The position numbers and the translations under genes were made by a program. Source: Pseudoalteromonas sp. MMG007 (GTDB lineage: Bacteria > Pseudomonadota > Gammaproteobacteria > Enterobacterales > Alteromonadaceae). Taken from it: a stretch of 64,000 nt of DNA. The stretch is from NCBI RefSeq assembly GCF_018100985.1, contig NZ_JAGJEI010000011.1:1-64000 (forward strand), read 5' to 3'. Under the pieces are notes generated by a model. It had not been told where the DNA came from. It saw only the letters and a list, made by a program, of their open reading frames with translations, and did no database searches. This document shows, piece by piece, positions 13,175 to 23,856 of the stretch (its first letter is position 1; every line of letters begins with the position of its first letter).

Positions 13175-13879
13175 TTAAGCTACAACTGTGCTTAAAGTGT
13201 TTTGGTCAACAGAAACACCTGCGCCCATTGTTGTAGAGATAGTTACTTTTTTCAAGTAAACACCTTTAGCTTGAGAAGGTTTAGCCTTCTTAAGCGCAAC
13301 AATTAGAGCTTCAAGGTTTTGTTGAAGTTGCTCAGCAGTGAAATCAACCTTACCGATAGTAGTATGGATGATGCCATTTTTGTCATTACGGTAACGTACT
13401 TGACCTGCTTTAGCATTTTTAACTGCTTCTGCAACGTTAGGCGTTACAGTACCAGTTTTAGGGTTTGGCATTAGACCACGTGGGCCTAAGATTTGACCTA
13501 GTTGACCAACAACACGCATAGCGTCTGGTGATGCAACAACAACGTCAAAGTTCATCTCGCCTTTTTTAACTAGTTCAGCAAGATCTTCCATGCCTACTAA
13601 TTCAGCACCGGCTTCTTTTGCAGCTTCTGCATTAGCGCCTTGTGTGAATACAGCAACACGAACGTCACGGCCAGTACCGTTAGGTAGTACAGTTGCACCA
13701 CGAACGTTTTGGTCAGATTTACGAGCATCGATACCAAGGTTAACGGCAACGTCAACACTTTCTACGAATTTAGCTGTCGCTAACTCTTTTAAAAGAGCAA
13801 CTGCTTCATTGATTTCGTAATCTTTAGTTACTTCCACTTTTTCGCGGATAGTACGCATACGTTTAGTTAATTTAGCCAT
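13175..13879 (-). CDS. rplA: 50S ribosomal protein L1
   Basis: L1-stalk protein binding 23S rRNA, 234 aa, full length. It contains [13 protein letters not shown] (here [15 protein letters not shown], residues about 132-146), the family signature. It follows rplK by 3 bp, forming the L11 operon, in which L1 is the classical translational repressor in E. coli. Confidence 0.98.
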   Translation of the reverse strand: MAKLTKRMRTIREKVEVTKDYEINEAVALLKELATAKFVESVDVAVNLGIDARKSDQNVRGATVLPNGTGRDVRVAVFTQGANAEAAKEAGAELVGMEDLAELVKKGEMNFDVVVASPDAMRVVGQLGQILGPRGLMPNPKTGTVTPNVAEAVKNAKAGQVRYRNDKNGIIHTTIGKVDFTAEQLQQNLEALIVALKKAKPSQAKGVYLKKVTISTTMGAGVSVDQNTLSTVVA

Positions 13880-13882
13880 TTC

Positions 13883-14311
13883 TTAGTCCTCTACGTTCAA
13901 GCCCATCGCACGCGCAGAACCTGCGATAGTGCGAACCGCTGCGTCCATATCGGCAGCTGTAAGGTCAGTTCGTTTTGTCTCAACAATCTCTTCAAGTTGA
14001 GCACGAGTTACTGTGCCTACTTTATCAGTGTTAGGACGGCCTGAGCCTGACTTGATACCAGCAGCTTTCTTAAGTAAGTAAGCAGCAGGTGGCGTTTTCA
14101 TGTCGAACGTAAATGAACGGTCACCGTAAACAGAGATCACTACAGGAACTGGAGCGCCTTTTTCGATAGACTCTGTACGTGCGTTAAACGCTTTACAGAA
14201 TTCCATGATGTTTACACCGTGTTGACCTAGTGCAGGACCTACTGGAGGACTAGGATTAGCCATACCAGCGGCAACTTGTAGCTTGATTAAAGCTTCAACT
14301 TTTTTAGCCAT
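13883..14311 (-). CDS. rplK: 50S ribosomal protein L11
   Basis: GTPase-centre protein, 142 aa, with [20 protein letters not shown] at the N-terminus, [20 protein letters not shown] near residues 21-40 and AGSARAMGL near the C-terminus. First gene of the rplK-rplA pair. The 214-bp gap separating it from nusG carries nusG terminators and must hold the rplK promoter. Confidence 0.98.
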   Translation of the reverse strand: MAKKVEALIKLQVAAGMANPSPPVGPALGQHGVNIMEFCKAFNARTESIEKGAPVPVVISVYGDRSFTFDMKTPPAAYLLKKAAGIKSGSGRPNTDKVGTVTRAQLEEIVETKRTDLTAADMDAAVRTIAGSARAMGLNVED

Positions 14312-14435
14312 TATAAATACCTCATTTGGTGGGTCTTAGCCTTGTGCGCGCGAGGACGCGTACTCTAACGGCTTCCCAGTTTAAAAATTGGTTTCGTACT
14401 TTTTGTACAGTAAAAATAAATTTTTACCTTAATAC

Positions 14436-14475
14436 AAAAAGGCCGCTGATTATAAGTTAATCAGCGGCCTTTTTC
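14436..14475 (-). terminator. Intrinsic terminator downstream of nusG
   Basis: AAAAAGGCCGCTGATTA and TAATCAGCGGCCTTTTT arms around a 5-6-base loop. The long perfect stem plus T-run gives a strong terminator on the minus strand, where it ends the tRNA-Trp-secE-nusG transcript before the rplK promoter. The symmetry means it could work in both directions. Confidence 0.88.
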
Positions 14476-14515
14476 AAGCTTCGTGCCAAAATTTATAAAA
14501 ACTTTGGCGAAGCTT
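14476..14515 (-). other. Second hairpin just after nusG
   Basis: AAGCTTCG with CCAAA nearby pairs with the distal TTTGG and CGAAGCTT, only 11 bp beyond the nusG stop and immediately before the strong terminator. On the minus strand it is followed by GAAAAAG rather than a T-run, so alone it is a poor terminator. It may protect the mRNA 3' end. Confidence 0.55.
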
Positions 14516-14525
14516 TTTTAATCAA

Positions 14526-15083
14526 TTACTTATCTTGCTCAACTTGACCAAATTCAAGCTCAACCGGCGTAGAACGACCAAAAATAAGTACAGATACTTT
14601 TACGCGGCTCTTTTCGTAGTCAACTTCTTCAACCACACCGCTAAAGTCTGCAAATGGGCCATCAGTAACGCGTACAACTTCACCTGGTTCAAATAATGTA
14701 GCAGGTTTAGGTGCTTCAGCATTTTCTTGTAGGCGGTTAAGTATACGATCAGCTTCTTTTGAGCTAATAGGCGCTGGACGGTCAGAAGTACCACCAATAA
14801 AGCCCATTACGCGTTCTGTGCTGTTCACTAAGTGCCAGCTAGCATCGTTCATATCCATTTGTACTAATACGTAACCTGGAAAGAATTTACGCTCAGATTT
14901 ACGCTTTTGACCAGCGCGCATCTCAACAACTTCTTCAGTTGGTACTAATATCTCACCAAAGCTCTCTTCAAGGCCTTCGATTTTAATATGTTCAGTTAAC
15001 GTTTGTGCCACACGCTTTTCGTAACCCGAAAAAGCTTGTACTACATACCAACGTAACTTAATTTCTTTGTTCTCATCCGACAT
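14526..15083 (-). CDS. nusG: Transcription termination/antitermination protein NusG
   Basis: Binds RNA polymerase and couples it to Rho or the ribosome. 185 aa with an N-terminal NGN domain ([20 protein letters not shown]) and a C-terminal KOW domain starting near residue 130 ([19 protein letters not shown]). It starts 4 bp after secE, so the two are translationally close, and is followed by two hairpins and a terminator. Confidence 0.97.
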   Translation of the reverse strand: MSDENKEIKLRWYVVQAFSGYEKRVAQTLTEHIKIEGLEESFGEILVPTEEVVEMRAGQKRKSERKFFPGYVLVQMDMNDASWHLVNSTERVMGFIGGTSDRPAPISSKEADRILNRLQENAEAPKPATLFEPGEVVRVTDGPFADFSGVVEEVDYEKSRVKVSVLIFGRSTPVELEFGQVEQDK

Positions 15084-15087
15084 GGGA

Positions 15088-15465
15088 TCAGATCTCCAAT
15101 CCAGTTAAAAAGCCTACAGCGCGGAATAAAATGCCATCTAATCCCCAAAGGATGAGCGCCATAATCACTGTTGCAACCATTACAATTAATGTCGTGTGGG
15201 TAGTTTCTTGACGCGTTGGCCAAATTACTTTGCGTACTTCAATGCGTGCTTCTTTAGCGAAAGCAAGGAAAGTACGTCCCTTAAATGTTTGCGAGGCAAT
15301 ACCTAAACCAGCTGCTATTGCAATTACAACGCCAATAGCACGTAGTAATACAGACTGATCTGCAAACATGTGATTACCAACAACTGCGCCTGCAAGTAGC
15401 GCGATAGCTACTAACCACTTTACTGACTCCATCGCACTTGATGGTGTTTCTACATTCGTGCTCAT
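15088..15465 (-). CDS. secE: Preprotein translocase subunit SecE
   Basis: Inner-membrane subunit of the SecYEG channel, 125 aa, three predicted membrane segments (about residues 17-35, 40-57 and 92-115) as in the E. coli form. The conserved cytoplasmic amphipathic piece [20 protein letters not shown] precedes the last segment. It lies between tRNA-Trp and nusG. No tuf gene stands next to it here. Confidence 0.97.
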   Translation of the reverse strand: MSTNVETPSSAMESVKWLVAIALLAGAVVGNHMFADQSVLLRAIGVVIAIAAGLGIASQTFKGRTFLAFAKEARIEVRKVIWPTRQETTHTTLIVMVATVIMALILWGLDGILFRAVGFLTGLEI

Positions 15466-15597
15466 AATATTATTACCCTAACTACAGACACAACAACCCT
15501 ACACAATGGCAGGGTTAATCCATTAAAATCTAAACTTAAAAACAGACTTATTTAAACCGATTTTTAACCCCAGACTTACTCAACTAACAAGTAAAAT

Positions 15598-15674
15598 TGG
15601 CAGGGGCGGAGAGATTCGAACTCCCAACCGTCGGTTTTGGAGACCGCTGTTCTACCAATTGGAACTACGCCCCT
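15598..15674 (-). tRNA. tRNA-Trp (anticodon CCA)
   Basis: On the minus strand AGGGGCG pairs with CGCCCCT, and the anticodon arm CGGTCTCCAAAACCG shows CCA. The T arm GGGAGTTCGAATCTCTCC and an encoded 3' CCA (15598-15600) are present, giving 77 nt. It lies 132 bp before secE with no terminator between, so it is probably processed from a tRNA-secE-nusG transcript. Confidence 0.97.
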
Positions 15675-15689
15675 GCAAAGTGGATGCCT

Positions 15690-15717
15690 ATTATACTTAC
15701 GCAAATCATTTACACAA
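15690..15717 (-). promoter_or_regulatory. Promoter of tRNA-Trp/secE/nusG
   Basis: On the minus strand a perfect TATAAT (15690-15695) lies 16 bp downstream of TTGTGT (15712-15717), about 15 bp before the mature 5' end of the tRNA. It is the only good promoter seen between the tRNA and the SPFH gene. Confidence 0.7.
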
Positions 15718-15780
15718 GCCTAAAAGATACCCACATTGCAAAATCTCGATAAACAATTAAGTCCTTAATAATAAAAAGGC

Positions 15781-16629
15781 TTAATTAGCGCCTTTTACCA
15801 ACGGCACACCGTTATTTCCAACCGGAATATAAACAGTTGTATGATTTGGCGACTCAGCCATTTTAGCTTGTGCATTTATTGCTTCATGTTGTAAATAATT
15901 GGCCGTTAAAGTTGCGTTGATAATTTTTTGAGCTTGCGCTATTCCCTTTGCTTCTTCAACCCTTATTTCAGCATCTTTACGGGCTATCTCTTTTTGCGTT
16001 TCTTTTTCAGCTAATAGCTGTTGCGCTGCGAGTTTTTTCTCTACCGCGTTGGCAACAATAGCGGGGTAGTTAATATCCCCCACCACTACATTGGCTAATT
16101 TAAACGGCGTAGTTAATAAATAACTTTGCAAACGTAGGCTTACCTCTTTAGCTATTTTTTCACGGTTGGTTTTTAGCTGCCCGCTATCATACTTTTGAAC
16201 AATATCGCGTACATAGGTTCTAAACGTTTCACGCACAAAGCGTTTATACCAGTTCTCAGCGCCGTACTCTTCTACAACTGTTTTTACCGAGCCACTTTGA
16301 ATTCCTATCACTGCGTGAAAATCAAATTTAATATTTAAGTCATCATTAGCAAGTATTCTAAATTTTTCAGTGTATGTGTTAGGCCTCATATCAATATTTA
16401 CCACTTCGTTTCGAAGTAATGACATACCGTAATTAGCAGGGCCCTTCATGGTACCTTGATAACCACCTTCACCAAATACGCGCGGCTTTTCGTATACATA
16501 CCCTTCTTCACCTGCTGGCGTGCTTGGGTTAGTACACGCAGTTAAGCCAAACACAACAACTCCGGCCACAATGGCACCTTTAACTAAGTTATTGATTAAA
16601 CTTTGCATCCCTGAGTTTCTTGTTCTCAT
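15781..16629 (-). CDS. Band-7/SPFH (prohibitin-like) domain lipoprotein
   Basis: 282 aa. The N-terminus has a hydrophobic stretch (residues 17-30) ending in the lipobox-like LTAC with Cys32, so it is predicted to be an exported lipoprotein. The rest resembles prohibitin/SPFH proteins: a beta-rich core, then a charged Ala/Glu/Lys coiled-coil helix at about 195-245 (KKLAAQQLLAEKETQKEIAR). The start is supported by AGGAC six bases upstream. It lies 13 bp after deoC on the same strand and may be co-transcribed with it. The lipoprotein anchor in place of a membrane helix is unusual for the family. Function unknown. Confidence 0.75.
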   Translation of the reverse strand: MRTRNSGMQSLINNLVKGAIVAGVVVFGLTACTNPSTPAGEEGYVYEKPRVFGEGGYQGTMKGPANYGMSLLRNEVVNIDMRPNTYTEKFRILANDDLNIKFDFHAVIGIQSGSVKTVVEEYGAENWYKRFVRETFRTYVRDIVQKYDSGQLKTNREKIAKEVSLRLQSYLLTTPFKLANVVVGDINYPAIVANAVEKKLAAQQLLAEKETQKEIARKDAEIRVEEAKGIAQAQKIINATLTANYLQHEAINAQAKMAESPNHTTVYIPVGNNGVPLVKGAN

Positions 16630-16642
16630 TATTTGTCCTTGT

Positions 16643-17386
16643 TTATTTCTCTAATACTTTATACACATCACTTAATAAGCTTGAGGCACCAAACCTAAAG
16701 GTATCAGCCTGTAAGTAGTCATCACCCATTATTGTACATGTTAGTGCTAAATAGTCCTTTGCATCGGCGACTGTTTTAACACCGCCAGCTGCTTTAAAGC
16801 CTACGCGCTTACCTGATTGCTTGATTGCACTAAGCATCACTTTTGTTGCTTCAAGTGTCGCATTGACAGCCACTTTACCTGTGCTGGTTTTTACAAAGTC
16901 GGCACCACCTTGAATAGCTAAGTTAGTTGCTTTAATGATTAACTCATCCGTTTTTAGCTCGCCGGTTTCTATAATTACTTTTAATTGGGCCTGTGTGCCG
17001 CAAGCTTTTTTACTTTGCTGTATATATTCAAGCACGGTGTTCTCATCGCCGGCAATAAGTGCTTTATAGGGTATAACTAAATCGATTTCATCGGCGCCGC
17101 GCTCAATAGCAATAAGCGTTTCGTTTATTACGTCGCTAAGCGGTGCATCGCCCGTTGGGAAGTTAGTAACCGTGGCTACTTTAACTTGATTAAGCTCTCG
17201 TGCTGCTAACGCAATTTTTGCATCGTCCACAAAATCACTGTAAACGCATACCGCAGCGGGCGTGCCTAACTTAGGGGTTATGCTATTTATAAGCTGTTGA
17301 ATATCGCTCGTAGTATCTGAGCTATTTAGGCTCGTTAAATCCATAAGTGATACAGCTAATTGAGCGTTATCATATTGTTCAGTCAT
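16643..17386 (-). CDS. deoC: Deoxyribose-phosphate aldolase
   Basis: Cleaves 2-deoxyribose 5-phosphate to glyceraldehyde 3-phosphate and acetaldehyde in deoxynucleoside breakdown. The start at MTEQYDNAQLAVSLMDLTSL (247 aa) is preferred over an in-frame codon 14 residues upstream, because it has GGA about 8 bases before it and matches the family N-terminus. The Schiff-base lysine lies in ADFVKTSTGK and the second lysine in VGFKAAGGV. The other deo genes are absent from the window. A GTTAC-N7-GTAAC repeat at 17418-17434 lies just upstream. Confidence 0.93.
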   Translation of the reverse strand: MTEQYDNAQLAVSLMDLTSLNSSDTTSDIQQLINSITPKLGTPAAVCVYSDFVDDAKIALAARELNQVKVATVTNFPTGDAPLSDVINETLIAIERGADEIDLVIPYKALIAGDENTVLEYIQQSKKACGTQAQLKVIIETGELKTDELIIKATNLAIQGGADFVKTSTGKVAVNATLEATKVMLSAIKQSGKRVGFKAAGGVKTVADAKDYLALTCTIMGDDYLQADTFRFGASSLLSDVYKVLEK

Positions 17387-17669
17387 AAGTAATCCATTTA
17401 TTGGGCAATAAATTAATGTTACTGCCATAGTAACAAATTAACGTAATCTCGCTATAGCTCATAACCAAACACTATAAGCTTGTTATTTTACTTGTAACCC
17501 CCCGCAATACCTTGTTAACTAAGTCTTAGGACTAAAAAGGCCACCAATTATAACTTTTAGTTATATCAACTTGGTTTTAATTATTTTTTACTTATTGATA
17601 GCCGCTATATTCTGCCCAATAGAATAAAGCGTTTTCTTATATTTGAATTTGTTTAGGGGTGTTATAAAC

Positions 17670-19097
17670 GTGCAGTATTTACCTATCTTTACCAAACTCG
17701 ACAACAAGCCAGTTTTGGTTGTTGGCGGTGGAGAGGTCGCATTACGCAAGTGTCGCGCGTTTTTAAAAGCTCGCGCAAACGTAACCTTAGTAGCACCTTG
17801 GTTTTGCGACGAGTTAAAAGAGCATGCCCACAATAACGAAGTAACGCTTATTGATGCCTATTTTGATGAGTCGCACCTTGATGGCAAAATGCTGGTTATA
17901 GCAGCCACAGACTTAGACGAAGTAAACAATAATGTATTTGAGCTGGCAAACGCACGCAACGTGTTTGTAAACGTGGTTGATGACCAGCCTAAATGTACGT
18001 TTATATTCCCATCAATAGTAGATCGCGACCCAATAACCATTGCTATATCAAGTGCAGGCACCGCACCAGTACTTGCACGGCGTTTACGTGAAAAGCTCGA
18101 AACGTTAATCCCACAACACATTGGCCCACTGGCTACTTTAGTTGGCAGCTTTAGAGATAAAGTAAAACAGCGCTTTAAACACTTTGCCGACCGCCGCCAG
18201 TTTTGGGAAGGCGTGTTTGATTCATCAGTCGTGAGCAAAGTACAAACCGGTAATACCGATGCAGCACAAGCGCAGCTAGAGCAAATGCTTGATGCCAAAG
18301 CAGAGCCAGAGGGCGAAGTGTATGTAGTAGGTGCTGGCCCTGGCGACCCTGAGCTTTTAACCCTTAAAGCACTGCAACTAATGCAGCAAGCTGACGTCGT
18401 AGTATACGACTACTTAGTATCTGATGAAATTATGGAATTAGTTCGCCGTGATGCCGATCTAGTATGCGTAGGCAAACGTTTAGGCGATCATAGTGTAGCC
18501 CAAGAAGATACCAACCAAATGCTGGTTGATTTTGCCAAGCAAGGCAAAAAAGTGTGCCGTATTAAAGGGGGCGATCCCTTTATTTACGGCCGTGGCGGTG
18601 AAGAAGTACAAGTACTGGCTGCCAACAACGTAAGTTATCAAATAGTACCGGGTATTACGGCAGCTGCAGGTTGTAGCGCGTATGCAGGTATTCCACTTAC
18701 GCATCGTGATCACGCACAGGCCATTCAATTTGTAACAGGGCATTGTAAAAAAGATGGTCAAGAACTTGATTGGCAATCGCTGGCTAAAGCGCATCAAACC
18801 TTAGCTATTTACATGGGCGTTATAAAATCACCCCACATTCAAGCTGAGCTGCTAAATCATGGCCGCAGCGCAGCCACACCGGTTGCCATTATTGAAAACG
18901 GCACACGTAAAAATCAGCGTGTGGTTACGGGGCAATTAGGTGAGCTTGCTGATTTAATTGAACGCAATAGCATTGTTTCACCAGCGTTACTGATAATTGG
19001 CGAAGTAGCCGCCTTGCACTCACAGCTAGCTTGGTTTGGCCAAAACGAACAAACAAGTAGCTTTGCGCAGCCGCTAACCGACGTATCTAATTCATAA
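17670..19097 (+). CDS. cysG: Siroheme synthase (CysG)
   Basis: Trifunctional enzyme making siroheme, the cofactor of sulfite reductase, from uroporphyrinogen III. The GTG start (MQYLPIFTKLDNKPVLVVGG, 475 aa) is preferred to a TTG 27 bases earlier; AGGGG lies 9-10 bases before it. The N-terminal dehydrogenase/ferrochelatase domain has the VVGGGEVALRKC nucleotide loop. The C-terminal SUMT methylase domain (from about residue 220) has VVGAGPGDPELLTLKAL, GGDPFIYGRGGEE and VPGITAAAG. It heads the sulfate-activation operon, 48 bp before cysD. Confidence 0.95.
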   Translation: MQYLPIFTKLDNKPVLVVGGGEVALRKCRAFLKARANVTLVAPWFCDELKEHAHNNEVTLIDAYFDESHLDGKMLVIAATDLDEVNNNVFELANARNVFVNVVDDQPKCTFIFPSIVDRDPITIAISSAGTAPVLARRLREKLETLIPQHIGPLATLVGSFRDKVKQRFKHFADRRQFWEGVFDSSVVSKVQTGNTDAAQAQLEQMLDAKAEPEGEVYVVGAGPGDPELLTLKALQLMQQADVVVYDYLVSDEIMELVRRDADLVCVGKRLGDHSVAQEDTNQMLVDFAKQGKKVCRIKGGDPFIYGRGGEEVQVLAANNVSYQIVPGITAAAGCSAYAGIPLTHRDHAQAIQFVTGHCKKDGQELDWQSLAKAHQTLAIYMGVIKSPHIQAELLNHGRSAATPVAIIENGTRKNQRVVTGQLGELADLIERNSIVSPALLIIGEVAALHSQLAWFGQNEQTSSFAQPLTDVSNS

Positions 19098-19145
19098 TTA
19101 TATCTAAATTTGTAACTTTTAATCATTTTAGTAGGACGACTAACA

Positions 19146-20045
19146 ATGGCTTTAACTCACCTTCAGCAACTTGAAGCTGAAAGTATCAAAATCATGCGCG
19201 AAGTCGCCGCTGAGTTTGAGAACCCAGTAATGCTTTACTCTATTGGTAAAGATTCGTCGGTACTTTTGCACTTAGCGCGTAAAGCATTTTACCCTGCAAA
19301 AATTCCGTTTCCGTTATTGCACGTAGACACCAACTGGAAGTTTCGTGAAATGATTGAGTTTCGTGACCGTATTGCAAAAGAATACGGCTTTGACCTACTG
19401 GTACACAAAAACCCAGAAGGCATGGCAATGGGCATAAGCCCGTTTGAGCACGGCTCAGGTAAACATACCGACATAATGAAAACCCAAGGTTTAAAGCAAG
19501 CACTCGATAAATACGGCTTTGATGCTGCATTTGGTGGCGCACGCCGCGATGAAGAAAAGTCTCGCGCAAAAGAACGTGTTTACTCGTTCCGCGACAAACA
19601 CCACCGTTGGGACCCTAAAAACCAGCGCCCAGAGCTTTGGAATACCTACAACAGCCAAGTTAACCCTGGTGAGAGTATTCGTGTATTCCCACTATCTAAC
19701 TGGACTGAGCTTGATATTTGGCAATACATTTACCAAGAAAACATCGAAATGGTACCGCTTTATTTAGCTAAAGAGCGCCCAGTGGTTGAGCGCGACGGCA
19801 CCTTAATTATGGTTGATGACGAGCGTATGCCGCTTGAAGAAGGTGAAGTACCGCAAATGAAATCGGTACGTTTTCGCACTTTAGGCTGTTACCCACTTAC
19901 GGGTGCAGTTGAATCTACTGCTAGCAACCTAACTGAAATTATTGAAGAAATGCTGTTATCTACGTCATCAGAGCGTGAAGGCCGTGTAATCGATCACGAC
20001 TCAGCAGGATCAATGGAGAAGAAAAAACGTGAGGGGTATTTCTAA
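19146..20045 (+). CDS. cysD: Sulfate adenylyltransferase subunit 2
   Basis: Catalytic ATP sulfurylase subunit (sulfate + ATP to APS), 299 aa. The ATP pyrophosphatase-type loop [20 protein letters not shown] lies at about residues 30-49, and [12 protein letters not shown] follows around 130. The end [14 protein letters not shown] is typical of CysD. Its stop overlaps the cysN start by one base (coordinate 20045), so the two subunits are translationally coupled. Confidence 0.97.
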   Translation: MALTHLQQLEAESIKIMREVAAEFENPVMLYSIGKDSSVLLHLARKAFYPAKIPFPLLHVDTNWKFREMIEFRDRIAKEYGFDLLVHKNPEGMAMGISPFEHGSGKHTDIMKTQGLKQALDKYGFDAAFGGARRDEEKSRAKERVYSFRDKHHRWDPKNQRPELWNTYNSQVNPGESIRVFPLSNWTELDIWQYIYQENIEMVPLYLAKERPVVERDGTLIMVDDERMPLEEGEVPQMKSVRFRTLGCYPLTGAVESTASNLTEIIEEMLLSTSSEREGRVIDHDSAGSMEKKKREGYF

Positions 20046-21469
20046 TGTCTACCAATACTAACGACACTATTAACGAAGTAAAAGAAATTGGCATAGACGC
20101 CTACCTAGCACGCCAACAAGATAAAAGCTTATTACGCATGCTTACCTGTGGCAGCGTAGATGATGGTAAATCAACACTGATTGGCCGCCTTTTGCACGAC
20201 AGCCATCAAATTTATGAAGATCAGCTTGCTGCCCTTCATAAAGATAACGAAAAAGTAGGTAACGCAGGCGAAGAACTCGACTTAGCCCTACTGGTAGATG
20301 GCCTTCAAGCTGAGCGCGAGCAAGGCATTACCATTGACGTAGCGTACCGTTATTTTTCAACGGCTAAGCGTAAATTTATTATTGCCGATACCCCAGGGCA
20401 CGAGCAATACACCCGCAACATGGTAACAGGCGCATCAACAAGTGATGTAGCCATTATTTTGGTTGATGCGCGTTACGGCGTGCAAGTACAAACTAAGCGC
20501 CATAGCTTTATTTGTGACTCGCTAGGCATTAAACAGTTTGTTGTAGCAGTAAATAAAATGGATATCGTTGATTTTGACGAAACCGTTTATGAAAAAATTA
20601 AGGCCGATTATCTTAAATTTGCTGAGCAGCTTAACGTATCAAACATTAAGTTTGTACCTATGTCGGCGCTTAAAGGCGACAACGTAGTAACGCGCTCTGC
20701 ACATACGCCTTATTACACAGATAAGCCATTACTTGAGCTTTTAGAAGACTCTCCAGCGGCAGAAACCGATACCGGTTTTGAAGCACGTTTACCTGTGCAG
20801 TACGTGGTACGCCCTAACTTAAACTTCCGTGGTTTTCAGGGCACATTGGCATCAGGTAAATTACATGTTGGCGATGCAGTAAAAGTATTACCGTCGGGTA
20901 AAACATCAAGCATTAAAGAAATTGTGACCTTTAATGGCAACCTAGATCATGCAGAAGCTGGCCAAGCAATTACCGTTACCCTTAATAGCGAAATAGATAT
21001 TAGCCGCGGTGATGTAATAGTACCTGCAAGCTCAACGGCTACGGTAACTAACCTTGTTCAAGCAAAACTTGTGTGGATGCACGAAGCGCCGCTTGTACTA
21101 GGTAAAAGCTACAACATTAAACTAGGTAGTAAAAATACATCTGTGGTGGTTAAAAAGATTGATCACACCATTGATGTAAATACCCTAGAGCACGGCACAG
21201 CCGACTCACTTCAGCTAAACGAAATTGCTATTGTAACGCTTGAATTAAGTGAAACAATTTTAGCTGACGAGTATCACAACAACCACGAAACTGGCTCATT
21301 TATCCTGATTGACCGCTTATCTAACTTAACGGTTGCAGCAGGTATGATTGAGCAAGTACTAAAAAGCGAAAAACAACAAAGCGATTTTAGCGACTTTGAA
21401 GTTGAATTTAATAGCTTAGTACGCAAGCACTTCCCGCATTGGCAAGCGCTTGATATTTCTAAGTTATAA
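20045..21469 (+). CDS. cysN: Sulfate adenylyltransferase subunit 1 (GTPase)
   Basis: GTP-hydrolysing partner of CysD, 474 aa, EF-Tu-like. P-loop GSVDDGKSTLIGRLLHDS lies near residue 36, REQGITIDVAYRYF near 90, DTPGHEQYTRNM near 114 and NKMD near 168. There is no fused APS kinase domain; that activity is encoded separately by cysC further along. It is followed after 31 bp by the permease gene. Confidence 0.97.
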   Translation: MSTNTNDTINEVKEIGIDAYLARQQDKSLLRMLTCGSVDDGKSTLIGRLLHDSHQIYEDQLAALHKDNEKVGNAGEELDLALLVDGLQAEREQGITIDVAYRYFSTAKRKFIIADTPGHEQYTRNMVTGASTSDVAIILVDARYGVQVQTKRHSFICDSLGIKQFVVAVNKMDIVDFDETVYEKIKADYLKFAEQLNVSNIKFVPMSALKGDNVVTRSAHTPYYTDKPLLELLEDSPAAETDTGFEARLPVQYVVRPNLNFRGFQGTLASGKLHVGDAVKVLPSGKTSSIKEIVTFNGNLDHAEAGQAITVTLNSEIDISRGDVIVPASSTATVTNLVQAKLVWMHEAPLVLGKSYNIKLGSKNTSVVVKKIDHTIDVNTLEHGTADSLQLNEIAIVTLELSETILADEYHNNHETGSFILIDRLSNLTVAAGMIEQVLKSEKQQSDFSDFEVEFNSLVRKHFPHWQALDISKL

Positions 21470-21500
21470 GTTAACTTTAGCCTGTTAGGAATTTAAAAGC

Positions 21501-23225
21501 ATGGTAGAACAGCTCGTTTTAACAGGCATTATGCTTACCTTAGTCGGGTGCCTTTTTGGCACCCGTATTAATCCAGCATGGTTATTTGTAAGTGCCATTG
21601 GTACTGGTTATTTAACCGGATTAATTGATCTTGAAAGCATGTTAGTTAATTACGCTAACCCGTCGCTTATTACCTTGGTATTACTGGTATTAGTGTCGAT
21701 TGCAATTGAAAAAACCACCTTAATTCAAAAGTTAGCGCAATCACTATCTAAAGGTAGTTTAGTAAAGTCGGTTACAAAATTGGGGTTATCAACCGCCTTT
21801 TTATCGTCGTTTACTAACAATACCGCTGTTGTTGCATCGCTTATTACCGCAATAAAAGACAACCCTAATCACTCTCCATCAAAGTTATTATTACCGCTGT
21901 CGTACACCGCTATTTTGGGCGGTACTATTACGCTTATTGGTACGTCAACCAATTTAATAGTGAACGGTTTTGCAGTTGATGCAGGCATGGCGCCACTGGG
22001 CTTTTTTGACTTTACGCTTGTAGGCATTGGCGCATTAAGTGTGGGCCTCATAACTATTTTAGTGATGCTTAAATACCTGCCCGATAATGGCAAAAGCAAT
22101 CAAGAAGTCGTGCCTTTTTACCTTGAAGGTAAAGTACAAGCTGGCTCTAAATTAATTGGCCGCACCGTAGAGGAAAACGGCCTGCGTGATTTAAAAGACT
22201 TATTCCTCGCGGAAATTATTCGCGATGGCAGCCGAATTTGCGCAGTCACCCCGCAGCAAATTATTAGGCAAAACGACGTACTGCTTTTTGTGGGCGATAT
22301 TAAATCGGTGCCATTACTTACCCGTTTCGACGGCTTAAAAGTAGTTCACGACAATCATCAAAAAGACATAGAACACTTAGTAGAAGTTGTTGTAAGCCAA
22401 TCCTCTAAATTTATAGGTAAAACCGTAAAAGAAGTCCGCTTTAGAGAGCAGTTTCATGCCGCAGTTATTGCTATTCGCCGTGGGCACGACCGCTTGCAAG
22501 GTGGCCTTGGGCAAGTGCAATTACAAGCAGGCGACTCGCTAATACTCGCACCAGGTAAAAACTTTTACAGCCTACCTAATTTAAAACGCGAATTTGTGTA
22601 TATATCTGGACTCGACTTACAAACGCATTTAGCCCCTAAACAATCAAACATTGTATTACTAAGCTTTGCTGCAGTACTGGGTTTAAGTATTTTTTCGGTA
22701 GTGCCACTTGTTAAAGGTTTATTAGTCCTTTTAATTGGCCTAATGCTTAGCGGCACAATAAAGCTTAACGAAGTAAAGCGCCGTTTTCCGCTTGAGTTAC
22801 TGGTTGTTGTAGGTAGCGCCATTGGCCTTGCCAAATTAATGATAGGCACCGGGCTTGCCGGGCAAATATCCGACGCCATGTTTATGGTGTTAGGGGATTT
22901 TGGCCCGTATGGCGCGTTTATAGCCATATTCTTAATGACCGTATTATTTACCGAGCTTATTACTAATAACGCCGCAGCTGCGCTGTCATTCCCAGTGGCT
23001 TACTCATTAGCGGTTGGTTTTAATGTAGACCCACTACCGTTTATTATGGCGGTTGCCTTTGGCGCATCAGCCAGTTTTATATCGCCATTTGGGTATCAAA
23101 CTAACCTAATGGTTTACAGCGCGGGTAATTACCGCTTAAAAGATTACATAGTGATGGGCTTGCCCCTTTCTATTATTTATTCAATCACGGTATTAACCTT
23201 GATCCCACTGGTATTTCCTTTTTAA
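21501..23225 (+). CDS. SLC13-type permease with TrkA_C domains, probable sulfate transporter
   Basis: 574 aa integral membrane protein. About five hydrophobic segments occupy residues 1-195, two soluble RCK/TrkA_C-like domains about residues 205-375, and the remaining membrane segments run to the end, the layout of the DASS/SAC1-like family. Motifs [12 protein letters not shown] and [15 protein letters not shown] are the paired re-entrant loops that bind anion and sodium in this family. Placement inside cysDN-cysC strongly suggests sulfate as substrate, but that is inference. Confidence 0.85.
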   Translation: MVEQLVLTGIMLTLVGCLFGTRINPAWLFVSAIGTGYLTGLIDLESMLVNYANPSLITLVLLVLVSIAIEKTTLIQKLAQSLSKGSLVKSVTKLGLSTAFLSSFTNNTAVVASLITAIKDNPNHSPSKLLLPLSYTAILGGTITLIGTSTNLIVNGFAVDAGMAPLGFFDFTLVGIGALSVGLITILVMLKYLPDNGKSNQEVVPFYLEGKVQAGSKLIGRTVEENGLRDLKDLFLAEIIRDGSRICAVTPQQIIRQNDVLLFVGDIKSVPLLTRFDGLKVVHDNHQKDIEHLVEVVVSQSSKFIGKTVKEVRFREQFHAAVIAIRRGHDRLQGGLGQVQLQAGDSLILAPGKNFYSLPNLKREFVYISGLDLQTHLAPKQSNIVLLSFAAVLGLSIFSVVPLVKGLLVLLIGLMLSGTIKLNEVKRRFPLELLVVVGSAIGLAKLMIGTGLAGQISDAMFMVLGDFGPYGAFIAIFLMTVLFTELITNNAAAALSFPVAYSLAVGFNVDPLPFIMAVAFGASASFISPFGYQTNLMVYSAGNYRLKDYIVMGLPLSIIYSITVLTLIPLVFPF

Positions 23226-23254
23226 TACCTAGGGCATTTAAAAGAGATTACACA

Positions 23255-23851
23255 ATGGACGAAAATATTGTTTGGCATAACTACGCAACCACTAAAGCGC
23301 AGCGTAGCGAGCAAAAAAAGCATAAGCCTGCCATTTTATGGTTTACTGGCTTTTCAGGTTCTGGCAAAAGCACCGTAGCAAATGCATTAGAAGCAGCGCT
23401 TAATCAGCAAGGTACACACACCTACCTGCTCGATGGCGACAACGTGCGCCACGGCTTATGTAAAGATTTAGGCTTTAGCGACGAAGACCGCATTGAAAAC
23501 ATACGCCGCGTTGGCGAAACAGCCAAACTAATGACCGATGCAGGCTTATTAGTGCTTACCGCGTTTATCTCACCATTTAGAGCAGAGCGCGACATGGTGC
23601 GTAACTTAGTAGACGACGGCGAGTTTATTGAAGTATTTATAGATACTCCACTGGATGTATGTGAAAGCCGCGATCCTAAAGGCTTATATAAAAAAGCCCG
23701 CGCAGGAGAGATAAAACACTTCACCGGAATCGACTCAAGCTACGAAATACCTAACAACCCAGAAATAATTTTAGATACCAGTAAGAACACCCTAGACCAA
23801 TCGGTTACTCAACTGATAACGTATCTAAAACAAAAGCATATTATAGGTTAA
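23255..23851 (+). CDS. cysC: Adenylylsulfate kinase
   Basis: Phosphorylates APS to PAPS, 198 aa. Walker [16 protein letters not shown] near residue 32, the DGDNVRHGL segment near 60, and [21 protein letters not shown] near 130-150 are the family signatures. It lies 29 bp after the permease and 5 bp before cysQ. Confidence 0.97.
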   Translation: MDENIVWHNYATTKAQRSEQKKHKPAILWFTGFSGSGKSTVANALEAALNQQGTHTYLLDGDNVRHGLCKDLGFSDEDRIENIRRVGETAKLMTDAGLLVLTAFISPFRAERDMVRNLVDDGEFIEVFIDTPLDVCESRDPKGLYKKARAGEIKHFTGIDSSYEIPNNPEIILDTSKNTLDQSVTQLITYLKQKHIIG

Positions 23852-23856
23852 CCCCA

